A DNA stretch of 64,000 nt from HXMU1420-13 sp034669965 (GCA_034669965.1 JAXMOK010000002.1:62001-126000), one strand, 5' to 3'; positions 1 to 9,532 are shown, counted from the first letter of the stretch. Program-made: numbers and translations. The notes: generated by a model from the letters alone, not told the origin.

Positions 1-1
1 A

Positions 2-457
2 ATAGCGTCAAATAACACTATTTTTAAAGGAAAATTGAAATATGTAGTAGCAGCTCTGAAAGCAATATTTAAAGTTTCTAAAAATACTGTAACCGTGAGT
101 ATTGATGATATAAACCGCGGTGATTTTGATACCTATTTGACCTTAATTTCAAATGGTTGCTGGGAGGGAGGTTCCTATCAATTATCTCCCAACTCAAAAT
201 TAGATGATGGAGTTTTTGAACTACATATAGCCAAGATTGACACAAAGCTTCAATTATTGCTACAATTTATAAGGCTATCACTAATTGGCTCTTTTTCTAA
301 ACATATTCTAAAGAGTTTCGAGTGTAAACAAGCTCATTTAGCGTTCAATGAGACGATACATGCTCATTGCGATGGCGAAGTGATAGAGCCATTTAATGAG
401 GTAGCATTTAAAATTTTACCAGCTTCGTTGAAGGTTTTAGTTCAGCATTGCAAATAA
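2..457 (+). CDS. Diacylglycerol kinase family lipid kinase (C-terminal part)
   Basis: This is the C-terminal half of a YegS/DagK-type lipid kinase, cut by the left window edge. The frame stays open to base 2, so the TTG at 35 is not needed as a start. The segment runs from the GKLKYVVAALK region into a beta-sandwich. It contains GGSYQLSP, the conserved DDGVFELHI stretch and the HCDGEVI motif near the end, where this family has its DGE signature. Members phosphorylate diacylglycerol or related lipids at the membrane. The nucleotide-binding N-terminal half lies outside the window, so activity cannot be judged. Confidence 0.8.
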   Translation: MASNNTIFKGKLKYVVAALKAIFKVSKNTVTVSIDDINRGDFDTYLTLISNGCWEGGSYQLSPNSKLDDGVFELHIAKIDTKLQLLLQFIRLSLIGSFSKHILKSFECKQAHLAFNETIHAHCDGEVIEPFNEVAFKILPASLKVLVQHCK

Positions 458-537
458 TTCACTTTCTATGCGCAACTAAATAATATTGATTTCGGATAAT
501 GCTCGGGTCATCTGATAAATAAATATTTATAATTGCT

Positions 538-1212
538 ATGAGAGAACCAGTTAAAAAAATTAGACGCTTAAAGCAGTATCATCGCACGCATTATGCAATC
601 AAGTTTCAACTTGGCTTGATATTTAGTTTATCAATATTTCTGGTTGCATTTAAAATCAATATAGCATCTGAGCCACCCCAGGCTTTAATTCTTGAAATGC
701 CTGAGGAAGTATATATCGAAGAAGTTGTACAAACTAAACAAGTTACTACACCACCACCACCACCTAGGCCACCGGTTCCCATAGAAGTACCTAACGATGA
801 ACTGATTGAAGATGAAATCCTAGAGCTTGATTTAGAATTTGATATGGACGGCCCTATGGATTTACCACCACCACCACCACCGCCTGCAACGGAAGGTGAT
901 GAACACGAGGTATTTATTGTAGTTGAACAACCACCGGAATTGATTGGTGGGATAGCAAGCGTGCAGAAAAGGATAAAGTATCCAGAACTTGCCAGAAACG
1001 CGGGAATCGAAGGTAGGGTAGTGCTACAATTTGTTGTAACTAAAGAAGGAGAGGTTGCTAATCCTAAAGTAGTAAGAGGTATTGGCGGTGGTTGCGATGA
1101 AGCTGCTTTAGAAGCATTGAAATTCGCTAAATTCAAACCGGGATATCAAAGAGGGCGACCTGTTAATGTGAGTTATAGTTTGCCGATTACATTTACTTTA
1201 GGCCCGAGCTAA
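538..1212 (+). CDS. TonB-like energy transducer, first of two tandem copies
   Basis: The 224-residue protein has a basic N-terminus, one membrane anchor (about residues 24-42), a periplasmic linker with two polyproline runs (TPPPPPRPPVP and DLPPPPPPP), an acidic spacer between them, and a C-terminal TonB domain (about residues 135-222). The TonB domain shows YPELARNAGIEGRVVLQFVV and ends in LPITFTL. TonB transduces proton-motive force through ExbB/ExbD to outer-membrane receptors. No exbB or exbD gene is nearby, and in this group such short TonB proteins may serve other envelope roles. The next gene is a close paralogue, so a tandem duplication is likely. A strong hairpin follows the stop. 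Confidence 0.9.
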   Translation: MREPVKKIRRLKQYHRTHYAIKFQLGLIFSLSIFLVAFKINIASEPPQALILEMPEEVYIEEVVQTKQVTTPPPPPRPPVPIEVPNDELIEDEILELDLEFDMDGPMDLPPPPPPPATEGDEHEVFIVVEQPPELIGGIASVQKRIKYPELARNAGIEGRVVLQFVVTKEGEVANPKVVRGIGGGCDEAALEALKFAKFKPGYQRGRPVNVSYSLPITFTLGPS

Positions 1213-1234
1213 TAGATCTAATACTTTTTAATTT

Positions 1235-1269
1235 CATAGAAAAAGCCCCCTCTAAGGGCTTTTTCTATG
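1235..1269. terminator. Rho-independent terminator between the TonB paralogues
   Basis: A 14-bp perfect stem (1235-1248 with 1256-1269, core AAAAAGCCC/GGGCTTTTT) encloses a 7-base loop. The A and T runs make it readable on both strands. It lies just after the first tonB-like gene, so the two copies are probably separate transcription units despite being adjacent. Confidence 0.9.
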
Positions 1270-1337
1270 AAGGTGATTTCATCAAATCTTCACGATTACC
1301 TGCTATTATTATTTAAACAATAGAACGGAGGTATATT

Positions 1338-2021
1338 ATGAAAGAGCCAATCAAAAGAATGAATCGTGATAATAGCTTAAGAAAGAATTACTTCATAAGC
1401 ATAGAATTAGGTTTAATAATTTCTTTAACTGTATTCATATTTTTATTCAAAATGGATTTTTATCCACAACAGGTAGAAGAATTCGTATTCTTTGAAGTAC
1501 AAGAAGAAGTTTTTGTTGAAGAAATAGTTCAGACCAAACAAACCGACACGCCACCACCACCACCAAGACCACCAGTTCCGGTTGAAGTACCTAATGACGA
1601 GATTATTGCAGACGACATCGTTGAACTTGACCTAGAATTTGATCTCGATGGTCCTATGGATTTACCGCCACCACCACCTAAACAAGCCGTTGAAGAGGAA
1701 TTCGAAGATGAAATCTTTGTGGTTGTTGAGCAACCTCCTGAATTAATTGGCGGAATTGCAGGTGTTCAAAAGCGAATTGTTTATCCCGAATTAGCACTTA
1801 AAGTAGGGATTGAAGGTAGAGTAGTAGTACAATTTGTAGTTGACAAAGACGGTAAAGTAATTAATCCGGTTGTAATGAGAGGAATTGGTGGTGGTTGCGA
1901 TGAAGAAGCGATTAGAGCAATTAAATTAGCCCAATTTCTACCCGGAATGCAACGTGGAAGACCAGTAGCTGTAAGATATTCTCTACCGATAACGTTTAAA
2001 ATCTACAATAAAGACAGTTGA
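1338..2021 (+). CDS. TonB-like energy transducer, second tandem copy
   Basis: This 227-residue paralogue of the preceding gene has the same architecture: a membrane anchor at about residues 20-40, an acidic linker with TPPPPPRPPVP and DLPPPPP runs, and a C-terminal TonB domain (about 138-222) with YPELALKVGIEGRVVVQFVV and GIGGGCDEEAI. The start is supported by a strong ribosome-binding site, GGAGGT at 1327-1332, five bases before ATG. The anchor sequences differ more than the C-terminal domains, as expected if the copies face different partners. The stop lies two bases from that of the convergent receiver-domain gene. Confidence 0.9.
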   Translation: MKEPIKRMNRDNSLRKNYFISIELGLIISLTVFIFLFKMDFYPQQVEEFVFFEVQEEVFVEEIVQTKQTDTPPPPPRPPVPVEVPNDEIIADDIVELDLEFDLDGPMDLPPPPPKQAVEEEFEDEIFVVVEQPPELIGGIAGVQKRIVYPELALKVGIEGRVVVQFVVDKDGKVINPVVMRGIGGGCDEEAIRAIKLAQFLPGMQRGRPVAVRYSLPITFKIYNKDS

Positions 2022-2023
2022 AC

Positions 2024-2386
2024 TTAGTCTTCGATTTTAGCTATTGAATCCTTAAGTATAGTAAAACTAATAGGCTTTACCAGGTAATCAACATAATTCA
2101 CTGCTTCAGCACGTTCCCGGTTATATGAGTCGGAATTCCCAGTAATAAATATAGCCGGGCTATTTATGCCGTCTTTCTGGATTGCGATCATGGCATCTAT
2201 GCCATCAACATCATCCTCGAGCATAATATCCATTAGAATCAGATCAGGATGATGTTCCTTTGCCATACTAATGGCTTTTCCGCCTTCGGTTACAGTTGCA
2301 ATGACTTGCATATTCATTTTCTCCATCATTTTAGTGAGGAGCAATGAGAGAACTTTATCGTCTTCAACAATAAGTACTTTTCTCAT
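2024..2386 (-). CDS. Single-domain response regulator (CheY-like receiver)
   Basis: The protein consists of one receiver domain (120 residues) and no output domain. The acidic pocket (E8, D9, D10), phospho-acceptor D53 in LILMDIMLEDD, switch T82 and K104 in LVKP are all present, so it should be phosphorylatable. Such proteins relay phosphate or bind a target protein. No histidine kinase is adjacent; the nearest one in the window is at 62074-63561. The sequence VDGIDAM after the phosphosite loop resembles receivers found in hybrid and PAS-kinase systems. Confidence 0.92.
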   Translation of the reverse strand: MRKVLIVEDDKVLSLLLTKMMEKMNMQVIATVTEGGKAISMAKEHHPDLILMDIMLEDDVDGIDAMIAIQKDGINSPAIFITGNSDSYNRERAEAVNYVDYLVKPISFTILKDSIAKIED

Positions 2387-2654
2387 ATCAGTATTTGGGA
2401 ATTCCTATATAGTTTTGTTCACGCCAAATGTAAGAGGTTACGTTCGAAATTGCTAAGTCTATATCTAAGATTATATGAAACTAACCATAGTTATTATCCA
2501 AGATGTTATTCGAATCTAATTTAATTTATCGGCTTTTGACATTAAACATTAAGTAAACATAAATAAATAGTTAATAGTTGAGATATCCCTTTTTTAAGAA
2601 TATGAAACAATCCTATAATATATATTATGTAAAGTTGTGTAGCGCAATAGAGAG

Positions 2655-3119
2655 TTATATCTCTCCTAATGCATTCTGGATTGCACTGAAATTTGGGATT
2701 AAATTACTCTCCTCGTGTATCTCTTCGTATTTAACTGTGCCTTCTTTATCAATAACAAATACAGATCGTTTCGAAACTCCATGCATGCCAAAGAAGTTTT
2801 CATCTTTAACACCATAAGAAGTCATAGCCTCTTTATTGAAGTCACTCAATAATTCGAAATTTAAATTTTGAGCCTTCTTAAATGCTTTTTGTACGAATAC
2901 AGAATCGACACTTATCCCAACTACATTTGCGTTTAACGCTTCGTAGATTTTCATGTTATCTCGTACCGAGCATAATTCTTTGGTACATGTACTCGAAAAT
3001 GCCAATGGATAAAACAAAACTACAACATTAGACTCTTTGCATAATTGATTAAGCGATACTAGATCAAAATTCTCGTTCTGAAGTTTAAATTCAGGTGCTT
3101 TTTTATTTAATAAACTCAT
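2655..3119 (-). CDS. Peroxiredoxin, AhpE/BCP-like
   Basis: This thioredoxin-fold peroxidase (154 residues) should reduce hydroperoxides in the cytoplasm. The active-site segment FYPLAFSSTCTKEL places the peroxidatic cysteine at C45, with T42/S43-type residues before it and the conserved arginine at R53. A second cysteine (C50) is five residues on, as in BCP-type atypical 2-Cys enzymes, while the FYPLAF context resembles the one-cysteine AhpE group. Which reductant is used cannot be told. Its start overlaps the stop of the upstream membrane gene in an ATGA arrangement, so the two are translationally coupled and belong to the der operon. Confidence 0.9.
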   Translation of the reverse strand: MSLLNKKAPEFKLQNENFDLVSLNQLCKESNVVVLFYPLAFSSTCTKELCSVRDNMKIYEALNANVVGISVDSVFVQKAFKKAQNLNFELLSDFNKEAMTSYGVKDENFFGMHGVSKRSVFVIDKEGTVKYEEIHEESNLIPNFSAIQNALGEI

Positions 3120-3733
3120 TCATTCTGCTTTTTAATTTTTAACTCGCCAATTTTCCTGAAGCCTAATGCACTTATTAGCATCCCGGCTGATAGTAAAACA
3201 TTCGCTATATCTTCAGAAAATTCTCTATCAATTATGGTTACAAACCAGAATATCACAAACGAGGATCCAAGCATTAAACATGCCAGGAGCAACAATGCAC
3301 GCTGTTTATACATTAAGTGATTAATTGTAATAACAAGTATTGCAACAATAATGGCTCCCCCCTGGTAAGTAATCCAAAGTAAATCTTTAATTACATCAGC
3401 TTGATTAATTAACGGGTAAAATAGAACACCGATTAACGGCAACATTGTCATTGGCATAGGAAAGCGAGCAAACACTGGTTTTGAATTTCTCGTTTTCACA
3501 AACAAACCACACAATACAAGTGTCATTGCTAATAGATCGCCCCATTCTCGCGCAATATTTAATATATCATCATTTATCAGGCCAAGAAGCACGCCTAACG
3601 TAAAACTCAATGATGATAAACCAAAAAAGAGATTAGAAACAGACGAAGATCGCTTTGCAACTACAAATAATATTATTGTACTTACACTACCTGAAATCAG
3701 AAACAAAACCGTTATCCAGTCGATCGCAAACAT
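3116..3733 (-). CDS. Polytopic membrane protein of unknown function
   Basis: This 205-residue protein has about seven predicted membrane segments (near residues 5-26, 32-53, 64-80, 91-109, 118-141, 149-171 and 178-196) separated by short loops, with a lysine-rich C-terminal tail. I do not recognise a family. It starts two bases after the der stop codon and overlaps the peroxiredoxin start, so it is expressed with both. There are no obvious catalytic or metal-binding motifs. Confidence 0.8.
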   Translation of the reverse strand: MFAIDWITVLFLISGSVSTIILFVVAKRSSSVSNLFFGLSSLSFTLGVLLGLINDDILNIAREWGDLLAMTLVLCGLFVKTRNSKPVFARFPMPMTMLPLIGVLFYPLINQADVIKDLLWITYQGGAIIVAILVITINHLMYKQRALLLLACLMLGSSFVIFWFVTIIDREFSEDIANVLLSAGMLISALGFRKIGELKIKKQNE

Positions 3734-3734
3734 C

Positions 3735-5042
3735 TTACTTCTGCTTAAAGGTCATTGTAATCGGCACCCCTATAAATCCATATTTTTCTCGAATCTGATT
3801 CTCTAGATATCTACGATAATTAGGTGGTAAATCCTGAGGATTATTCATAAAGAACTTAAATACGGGTGGATTTGCCTTTACTTGGCTAGCATAGCTGATT
3901 TTGAGTTGTTTACCGCGTTTCATTGGTAACGGTCGAGATTGCAACACAGTTTCAAGAAAATTATTAAACTCTGAAGTGCCTATTTGTTTAGTTCGCTCTT
4001 TCAAAACAATATCGGTCATCTCAATTACACGTTGTATTCTCTTTTTGTTAATCGCTGAGATGGTTATTACAGGTACATAATTAAGTTGTGGTACCGCTTC
4101 ATAAATATATTCTTCAAATTCTTTTACGGTGTTAGTGTCTTTGTCTTCGATGAGATCCCACTTATTAAGTACAATGATCAAACCTTTATTAAACTTTTCC
4201 GCCTCTCGAAGTACTCGCTTATCTTGATCTTCAAAACCACGAACAGCATCTAATATTAGTACCGCAACATCACATTCTCTAATGGCTTTTTCGGTTCGAA
4301 CAGTAGAATAGAACTCTATATTTTCTTTAACCTTAACACGCTTTCGTAAACCGGCTGTATCCACTAAAATGTAGTCTCTGCCATCAAAAGTTAAACGGCT
4401 ATTTACGGTATCTCGTGTTGTACCCGCAATGTCGGTTACAATGGATCGTTCATCATCAAGCAGTGCATTTACAAGACTACTTTTACCTACATTTGGGCGA
4501 CCTACAAAAGCTAATTTTGGGGCAGTTTCTTCATCCTCAGGTTGTTTTGCAGGTAGCAACTCAACTACTCTATCAAGCAACTCACCTGTTCCGGAACCAC
4601 TAATTCCAGAAACCGGAAATATTTCATCGAATCCCAGTTCATAAAATTCGGCTGAATTTAACCGTCGCATTTCATTATCGGCTTTATTGGTTACTACAAG
4701 CACAGGTTTATCCTGTTGGCGTAACAATTTAGCCACCGATTTATCCAGTGTATTAATTCCAAGCTCAACATCAACAACAAAAAGAACTAGATCCGATTCT
4801 TCGAGCGCTATGTGCACTTGTTCTCGTATACCAACCACCATAACATCCATGTCATCAGGAAGATACCCACCGGTATCAATTACAGTAAAATCAACACCAT
4901 TCCAGTACGACTCTCCGTAATGGCGATCTCTGGTTACACCATATTCATCATGAACAATTGCACGTCTTTCGCCAATTAAGCGATTAAAAATAGTTGATTT
5001 ACCGACATTAGGACGTCCAACAATAGAAACAACAGGAAGCAT
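3735..5042 (-). CDS. der: Ribosome biogenesis GTPase Der (EngA)
   Basis: Der has two consecutive Era-like GTPase domains and a C-terminal KH-like domain and acts in assembly of the 50S ribosomal subunit. The 435-residue length is typical. Visible motifs are the first P-loop GRPNVGKST (9-17), DTGG (56-59) and NKAD (119-122), and the second P-loop GRPNVGKSS (181-189), DTAG (228-231) and NKWD (293-296). The KH-like domain occupies about residues 350-435 and ends in a basic tail. It is the first gene of a minus-strand operon with a membrane protein and a peroxiredoxin. Confidence 0.98.
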   Translation of the reverse strand: MLPVVSIVGRPNVGKSTIFNRLIGERRAIVHDEYGVTRDRHYGESYWNGVDFTVIDTGGYLPDDMDVMVVGIREQVHIALEESDLVLFVVDVELGINTLDKSVAKLLRQQDKPVLVVTNKADNEMRRLNSAEFYELGFDEIFPVSGISGSGTGELLDRVVELLPAKQPEDEETAPKLAFVGRPNVGKSSLVNALLDDERSIVTDIAGTTRDTVNSRLTFDGRDYILVDTAGLRKRVKVKENIEFYSTVRTEKAIRECDVAVLILDAVRGFEDQDKRVLREAEKFNKGLIIVLNKWDLIEDKDTNTVKEFEEYIYEAVPQLNYVPVITISAINKKRIQRVIEMTDIVLKERTKQIGTSEFNNFLETVLQSRPLPMKRGKQLKISYASQVKANPPVFKFFMNNPQDLPPNYRRYLENQIREKYGFIGVPITMTFKQK

Positions 5043-5103
5043 TTAATAAATTGAATTAGTAGTTTTTACTTGAAAGTACGCATTTTTCAAACAACACTTT
5101 GCC

Positions 5104-5343
5104 ATGCTACGCACCTTCTATGAAATACTTGGTTTTTTTGGCGCTTTAGTTTTATCGCTTACCATTTTCATCCTATTCATCTTTTGGATAGCCGGATTAG
5201 CAGGAATTACCCTGCCGGTAGATGGAGGTAAACCGAAGTTTAATCGCTGGCAAGTTGCAATTGCTGTATTAATTCCGATCTATCCTATTTATTGGCTAAT
5301 CCGGGATATTATTGAGCAGCATATATTTATGAAGAAAAACTAA
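5104..5343 (+). CDS. Small two-helix membrane protein, unknown
   Basis: This 79-residue protein has two hydrophobic segments (about 7-36 and 49-66) joined by a short soluble loop containing PVDGGKPKFNRW, and ends in a basic tail. I do not recognise the family. It is read from the strand opposite der and starts 61 bases from the der start, so the two may share a divergent promoter region. Its stop abuts the stop of the convergent helicase gene. Confidence 0.65.
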   Translation: MLRTFYEILGFFGALVLSLTIFILFIFWIAGLAGITLPVDGGKPKFNRWQVAIAVLIPIYPIYWLIRDIIEQHIFMKKN

Positions 5344-7362
5344 TTACTCAGTTAGATAATTTCCGGCCTCATCTAACATTGGTGCTTCCGGCTCTTCGGT
5401 TAGTATCCAGGGTTCTAAAATCCCATCTGGTAAGTTTTCGATAAACCTACTCGGTTTGGTAAAATAGTCGCCATAACTAGATTGTGCGATGGCCGGAAAC
5501 GTAAAGTAGAGCATCTGTTTTGCGCGCGTAGTAGCCACATACATAAGCCGAAGTTCTTCGTCAAGCAGTTCTTCATCTTCAACCGAGTAAGATGATGGAA
5601 TTACCCCATCCAAGCATTGCATTATAAAAACATGTTCCCATTCTAATCCTTTGGCCGAATGAATGGTACTTAATACCAGAGGTGGTTCATCATGTTGTTG
5701 TTGCTCGGTATCAATTGCCGTTGCATTGATAGGATCTAAAGCTAGATCACGTAGCATATTAGACAGCGTACTAAATCCGGTTGAGATTCCTACAAAAGTT
5801 TCTAAATCTTTGAGTCGTTTAGGGTAATCGTCGTATCGTTTTTCGCAATATGTTTTGTAATAATCTACAATTTCAGAAACAACCTCGTTAACCATTAACT
5901 CATTGTCATTCAATTGAATGAGCAACTTACTTAACCCCTTAATTTGCTTCATGTAGCTTTTGCTCACTATTTCCGATGCATTTAATGCATATGGATTTGA
6001 AGCCAAACGAATCCATTCGAACAATTCCTGTGCTGTTTTAGGACCAATACCGTCGATAAGCATTAAAATTCTGTTCCATGCCAAAGTATCCATGGGGTTT
6101 ACAAGAACCCGAACGTGCGCCAATACATCTTTCACATGTGCTGCTTCTGTAAATTTGAGGCCTCCAAACTTGACATAGGGAATGTTTTTTCGATTTAACT
6201 CGATTTCAAGATCAAAAGAATCCCTCCCATTTCTAAATAACACGGCCATGTCGCTCAAAGCTATTTCCTGCTCTCTTAACTGTAAAATGGCTTGAGATAA
6301 AAATCTACTTTGCTCGTTATCAGAAGCTGCTTTAACTAGAGCTGGTAGGTCACTTTCTTCCTTTTCTGAAAACAACCTCTTATCAAATTTGTGATAAGCT
6401 TGATTAAGTAACTCGTTGGCAGCGTTTAAAATTTGAGGGGTAGATCGATAGTTTTCCTCCAATTTGATAAGAGTACAATTTTCGTGAAGTGATGGGAATT
6501 CTAAAATATTTCGATGATCGGCTCCTCGAAATGCGTAAATGCTTTGTGCATCATCGCCTACCGCCATCACATTTTTATGAACACTTGATAATAATTGCGT
6601 AAGCGTGGCTTGCAGTTTATTAGTGTCTTGATATTCATCCACCATTACAAATCGATGTTGAGCAGCCACCTTATTTCGTACAGCTTCATTTGATTGAAGT
6701 AATTCAACCGATTTTTCTAGTAAATCATCAAAATCCATTACAAAATTACGCTCCTTATATTCCTGATACCCATCGTAAACTTGCAGAATTTGCTCGATGT
6801 TTTCCATGAATTGCGGATACTGATCACCTACAACCACTCTCAAATCTAGATGCTTGTTTTTTACTGAACTGATAATCGAAAGTAGAGTGTTTTTGTTTGG
6901 GAAGCGTTTATTCTTTTTGTGTAAACCCAGTTGAGTGCGAACATGTTGGATAACATCCAGAGCATCTGCGGTATCAATAATGGTGAAGTCGGTTGGAAAC
7001 CCAATTTCAGAAGCGTATTGATGTAATAATTGGCTACAATAATAATGAAAGGTCCCTCCTTTTACGTGTTTACATCGATCATCCAAAATATTGGTTGCTC
7101 GACTGATCATCTCTTGGGCGGCTCTGCGAGTGAATGTGAGCAATAAAATCGACGATGGGTGAACGCCGGCTTCAACTAAGCGAGCAACTCGATAAACCAG
7201 CGTACGCGTTTTCCCGGTACCGGCTCCGGCTACAACCAAAGCAGCTCCACGATCAAAAAAAACAGCCTCTAATTGCTGTTTATTCAATAACTCGTTGTAT
7301 TTGATGGTGTAATTCTCAGGCTTTGGAGCCGATTCTTCTTTTTTGAGCACAAATTTCTTCAT
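5344..7362 (-). CDS. UvrD/PcrA/Rep-family DNA helicase
   Basis: This superfamily 1A 3'-5' DNA helicase has 672 residues. Motifs in order are the Q-motif region LNKQQLEAV (26-34), Walker A GAGTGKT (46-52), motif Ia LLLTFTRRAA, motif II VDEYQDT, motif III GDDAQSIYAFRGA, motif IV ENYRST, motif V STIHSAKGLEW and motif VI YVATTRAK. Such enzymes act in nucleotide excision, mismatch repair or replication restart. The protein is shorter than classical UvrD/PcrA (about 720) and lacks their basic C-terminal tail, so the exact subfamily stays open. It is convergent with the preceding small gene and divergent from tdk. Confidence 0.95.
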   Translation of the reverse strand: MKKFVLKKEESAPKPENYTIKYNELLNKQQLEAVFFDRGAALVVAGAGTGKTRTLVYRVARLVEAGVHPSSILLLTFTRRAAQEMISRATNILDDRCKHVKGGTFHYYCSQLLHQYASEIGFPTDFTIIDTADALDVIQHVRTQLGLHKKNKRFPNKNTLLSIISSVKNKHLDLRVVVGDQYPQFMENIEQILQVYDGYQEYKERNFVMDFDDLLEKSVELLQSNEAVRNKVAAQHRFVMVDEYQDTNKLQATLTQLLSSVHKNVMAVGDDAQSIYAFRGADHRNILEFPSLHENCTLIKLEENYRSTPQILNAANELLNQAYHKFDKRLFSEKEESDLPALVKAASDNEQSRFLSQAILQLREQEIALSDMAVLFRNGRDSFDLEIELNRKNIPYVKFGGLKFTEAAHVKDVLAHVRVLVNPMDTLAWNRILMLIDGIGPKTAQELFEWIRLASNPYALNASEIVSKSYMKQIKGLSKLLIQLNDNELMVNEVVSEIVDYYKTYCEKRYDDYPKRLKDLETFVGISTGFSTLSNMLRDLALDPINATAIDTEQQQHDEPPLVLSTIHSAKGLEWEHVFIMQCLDGVIPSSYSVEDEELLDEELRLMYVATTRAKQMLYFTFPAIAQSSYGDYFTKPSRFIENLPDGILEPWILTEEPEAPMLDEAGNYLTE

Positions 7363-7502
7363 CCCAAAAAGTACAAAAAGCCAAACGTATGTAAAAATTA
7401 TGTGTACCCAATCTTAAAAATCTATTCCATATTTGCCCTTTCCATTCATTGCTTAGCCCAATATATTTGGAGTTTGAAAAGGCATCTATCAACAAATAAT
7501 TA

Positions 7503-8165
7503 ATGATTAACGAACCCTCGCTGGCACCCAAAGATTTTGGTTGGATTGAAGTAGTTTGCGGTGGCATGTTTAGCGGAAAAACCGAAGAACTTATCCGAAG
7601 AGCTAAACGGGCTCACATCGCCGGGCAAAATGTAATAGTAGTAAAGCCCGCCATCGATAAAAGATATAGCGATACGGAAGTGGTTTCGCACAATGAAACG
7701 GCACTCCCAAGCATTTTGGTAGACACGGCAGATCAAATTGTGCTACTTACGGGCAATGCTGATGTGGTTTGTATTGATGAAGCTCAGTTTTTTGATGAAC
7801 GCATCGTTGAGGTAGCAAATTCGTTGGCTAATGACGGTAAACGAGTGATTGTAGCCGGCCTTGATATGGATTTTGAGGGTAAACCTTTCGGGCCTATGCC
7901 CTTTTTATTGGCGATTGCGGAGTTTGTAACCAAATTACATGCAGTATGTAGCGAAAGTGGCGCTATGGCTAATTTTTCTCAACGTGTAGTAGAGAATCAA
8001 AATACAGTACTTGTAGGCGAATACGATGCTTACGAACCACGTGCTCGGCATTGTTTTAGGCCTTCGGTTGATAAACGCCGAGGAAAACCAATTCGTCCTT
8101 TTATACTTCCTAAGGCTGAAGTTGAAACATCAAAAGAAGAAATCGAAAACCAAACCCATTCTTAA
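7503..8165 (+). CDS. tdk: Thymidine kinase (type II)
   Basis: The enzyme phosphorylates thymidine with ATP for salvage into dTMP. The P-loop is GGMFSGKT (20-27), Walker B is VCIDEAQFFDE, and the substrate lasso region contains the VGEYDAYEP segment. Only two of the four cysteines that bind zinc in the E. coli type remain: the first pair reads AVCSESG and the second RARHCF. A reduced zinc site is common in Bacteroidota-type enzymes. At 220 residues it has the usual length plus a charged tail. Its stop overlaps the next start by one base, coupling it to a nucleoside transporter. Confidence 0.95.
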   Translation: MINEPSLAPKDFGWIEVVCGGMFSGKTEELIRRAKRAHIAGQNVIVVKPAIDKRYSDTEVVSHNETALPSILVDTADQIVLLTGNADVVCIDEAQFFDERIVEVANSLANDGKRVIVAGLDMDFEGKPFGPMPFLLAIAEFVTKLHAVCSESGAMANFSQRVVENQNTVLVGEYDAYEPRARHCFRPSVDKRRGKPIRPFILPKAEVETSKEEIENQTHS

Positions 8166-9496
8166 TGGAAAATATTTTACGCGGCGTTTTAGGTATGGTC
8201 GCAATTATCGGGGTATCGTACCTGCTAAGCAAAGATCGCAAAAGCATAAACTGGCGGTTAGTAATTACCGGATTGTCGATTCAGTTTATCCTTGCCATTT
8301 TTATTCTTAAAGCTGATTTCTTAACTGATTTATGGAGCCCTTTAGGTTGGCCCATGCGCTTATTTGAAATAATTGCCGGTTTCTTTGTTGTTGTTTTACG
8401 CTACACAACCGAAGGCGCAGCATTTTTGTTTGGTTTTTTGGGTCGTGGTCCGGAATACGATGACAGCGTTGGGGTGATATTTGCTTTTCAAATTTTGCCA
8501 ACCATTATTTTCTTTGCCTCCCTTACCTCTATCCTCTATCACTATGGAGTATTACAAGCGATTGTTCGGTTTTTATCTAAAGGGATGCAAAAACTACTTG
8601 GTACTTCCGGGGCTGAAACACTTTCGGTAATTTCGAACATATTTGTTGGGCAAACCGAAGCGCCTCTGGTAATAAAACCGTTTATCGATAAGATGACAAA
8701 GTCGGAATTACTTGCCGTAATGACCGGAGGCATGGCTACCATAGCCGGTGGAGTGATGGCAGCTTATGTGGCCATGTTAGGGAGTTCATTTGCCGCCGCT
8801 AATGGATTAGAAATTGAAGTTGCCCAACAACTATTTGCCGAACGATTATTGGGTGCAAGTTTAATGGCTGCACCGGCAGCTTTAGTAATTGCTAAAATTC
8901 TACTACCAGAAACCGAACAATCGGTTACTGCAGGTGATGTTAAAATGGTTGTTGAACAAACAGATGCTAATGGAATTGATGCTGCAGCAACTGGCGCAGG
9001 TACGGGTTTACATCTGGCACTTAATGTTGGTGCTATGCTACTCGCATTTGTAGCGTTATTGGCCATGTTCAATGGATTATTCGGTTGGGCAAGTAATATT
9101 ACCGGCTTAACAGGAGTTTTAGGCACGGAATTGACCATCGAAATGTTACTTGGTTGGATCATTGCACCTGTTGCATGGGTGGTAGGTGTACCTTGGGAAG
9201 ATGCAACAAACATGGGTGCGTTATTGGGCACTAAAATAGTGCTAAACGAATTTGTAGCTTATTTAAAATTAGCAGAAGAAGTAGCCGCAGCTAATATTGG
9301 GCCTAAAACAATTGCTATGGCTACTTTTGCATTATGTGGCTTTGCTAACTTTTCTTCCATAGCTATTCAGATTGGTGGAATTGGTGGTTTAGCCCCATCT
9401 AGAAAATCAGAAATAGCAAAATTCGGTTTGAAAGCTGTTTTTGCTGGTACAATGGCTAATTTAATGACGGCTACTATAGCAGGAATGCTCTTTTAA
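8165..9496 (+). CDS. Concentrative nucleoside transporter (NupC/CNT family)
   Basis: This inner-membrane nucleoside/cation symporter has 443 residues and about ten hydrophobic segments. Family motifs are GQTEAPLVIKPF in the first half and GTKIVLNEFVAY and CGFANFSSIAIQIGGIGGLAP in the second half, which form the nucleoside- and cation-binding re-entrant regions. Its start overlaps the tdk stop (TAATG), so uptake and phosphorylation of nucleosides are encoded as one unit. The length is slightly above the E. coli NupC norm because of a longer central loop near residues 255-275. Confidence 0.95.
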   Translation: MENILRGVLGMVAIIGVSYLLSKDRKSINWRLVITGLSIQFILAIFILKADFLTDLWSPLGWPMRLFEIIAGFFVVVLRYTTEGAAFLFGFLGRGPEYDDSVGVIFAFQILPTIIFFASLTSILYHYGVLQAIVRFLSKGMQKLLGTSGAETLSVISNIFVGQTEAPLVIKPFIDKMTKSELLAVMTGGMATIAGGVMAAYVAMLGSSFAAANGLEIEVAQQLFAERLLGASLMAAPAALVIAKILLPETEQSVTAGDVKMVVEQTDANGIDAAATGAGTGLHLALNVGAMLLAFVALLAMFNGLFGWASNITGLTGVLGTELTIEMLLGWIIAPVAWVVGVPWEDATNMGALLGTKIVLNEFVAYLKLAEEVAAANIGPKTIAMATFALCGFANFSSIAIQIGGIGGLAPSRKSEIAKFGLKAVFAGTMANLMTATIAGMLF

Positions 9497-9532
9497 TTAA
9501 CAACAATCAAACTTCATTATTCATCAACCGAC

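Noticed and set aside
606..1136. Long antisense reading frame over the first tonB-like gene
   Set aside because: Gly/Ser-rich composition is simply the reverse reading of the polyproline-coding repeats; the sense gene is clearly real.
2578..2817. Plus-strand reading frame near the peroxiredoxin gene
   Set aside because: Mostly antisense to the peroxiredoxin, with no motif or start support.
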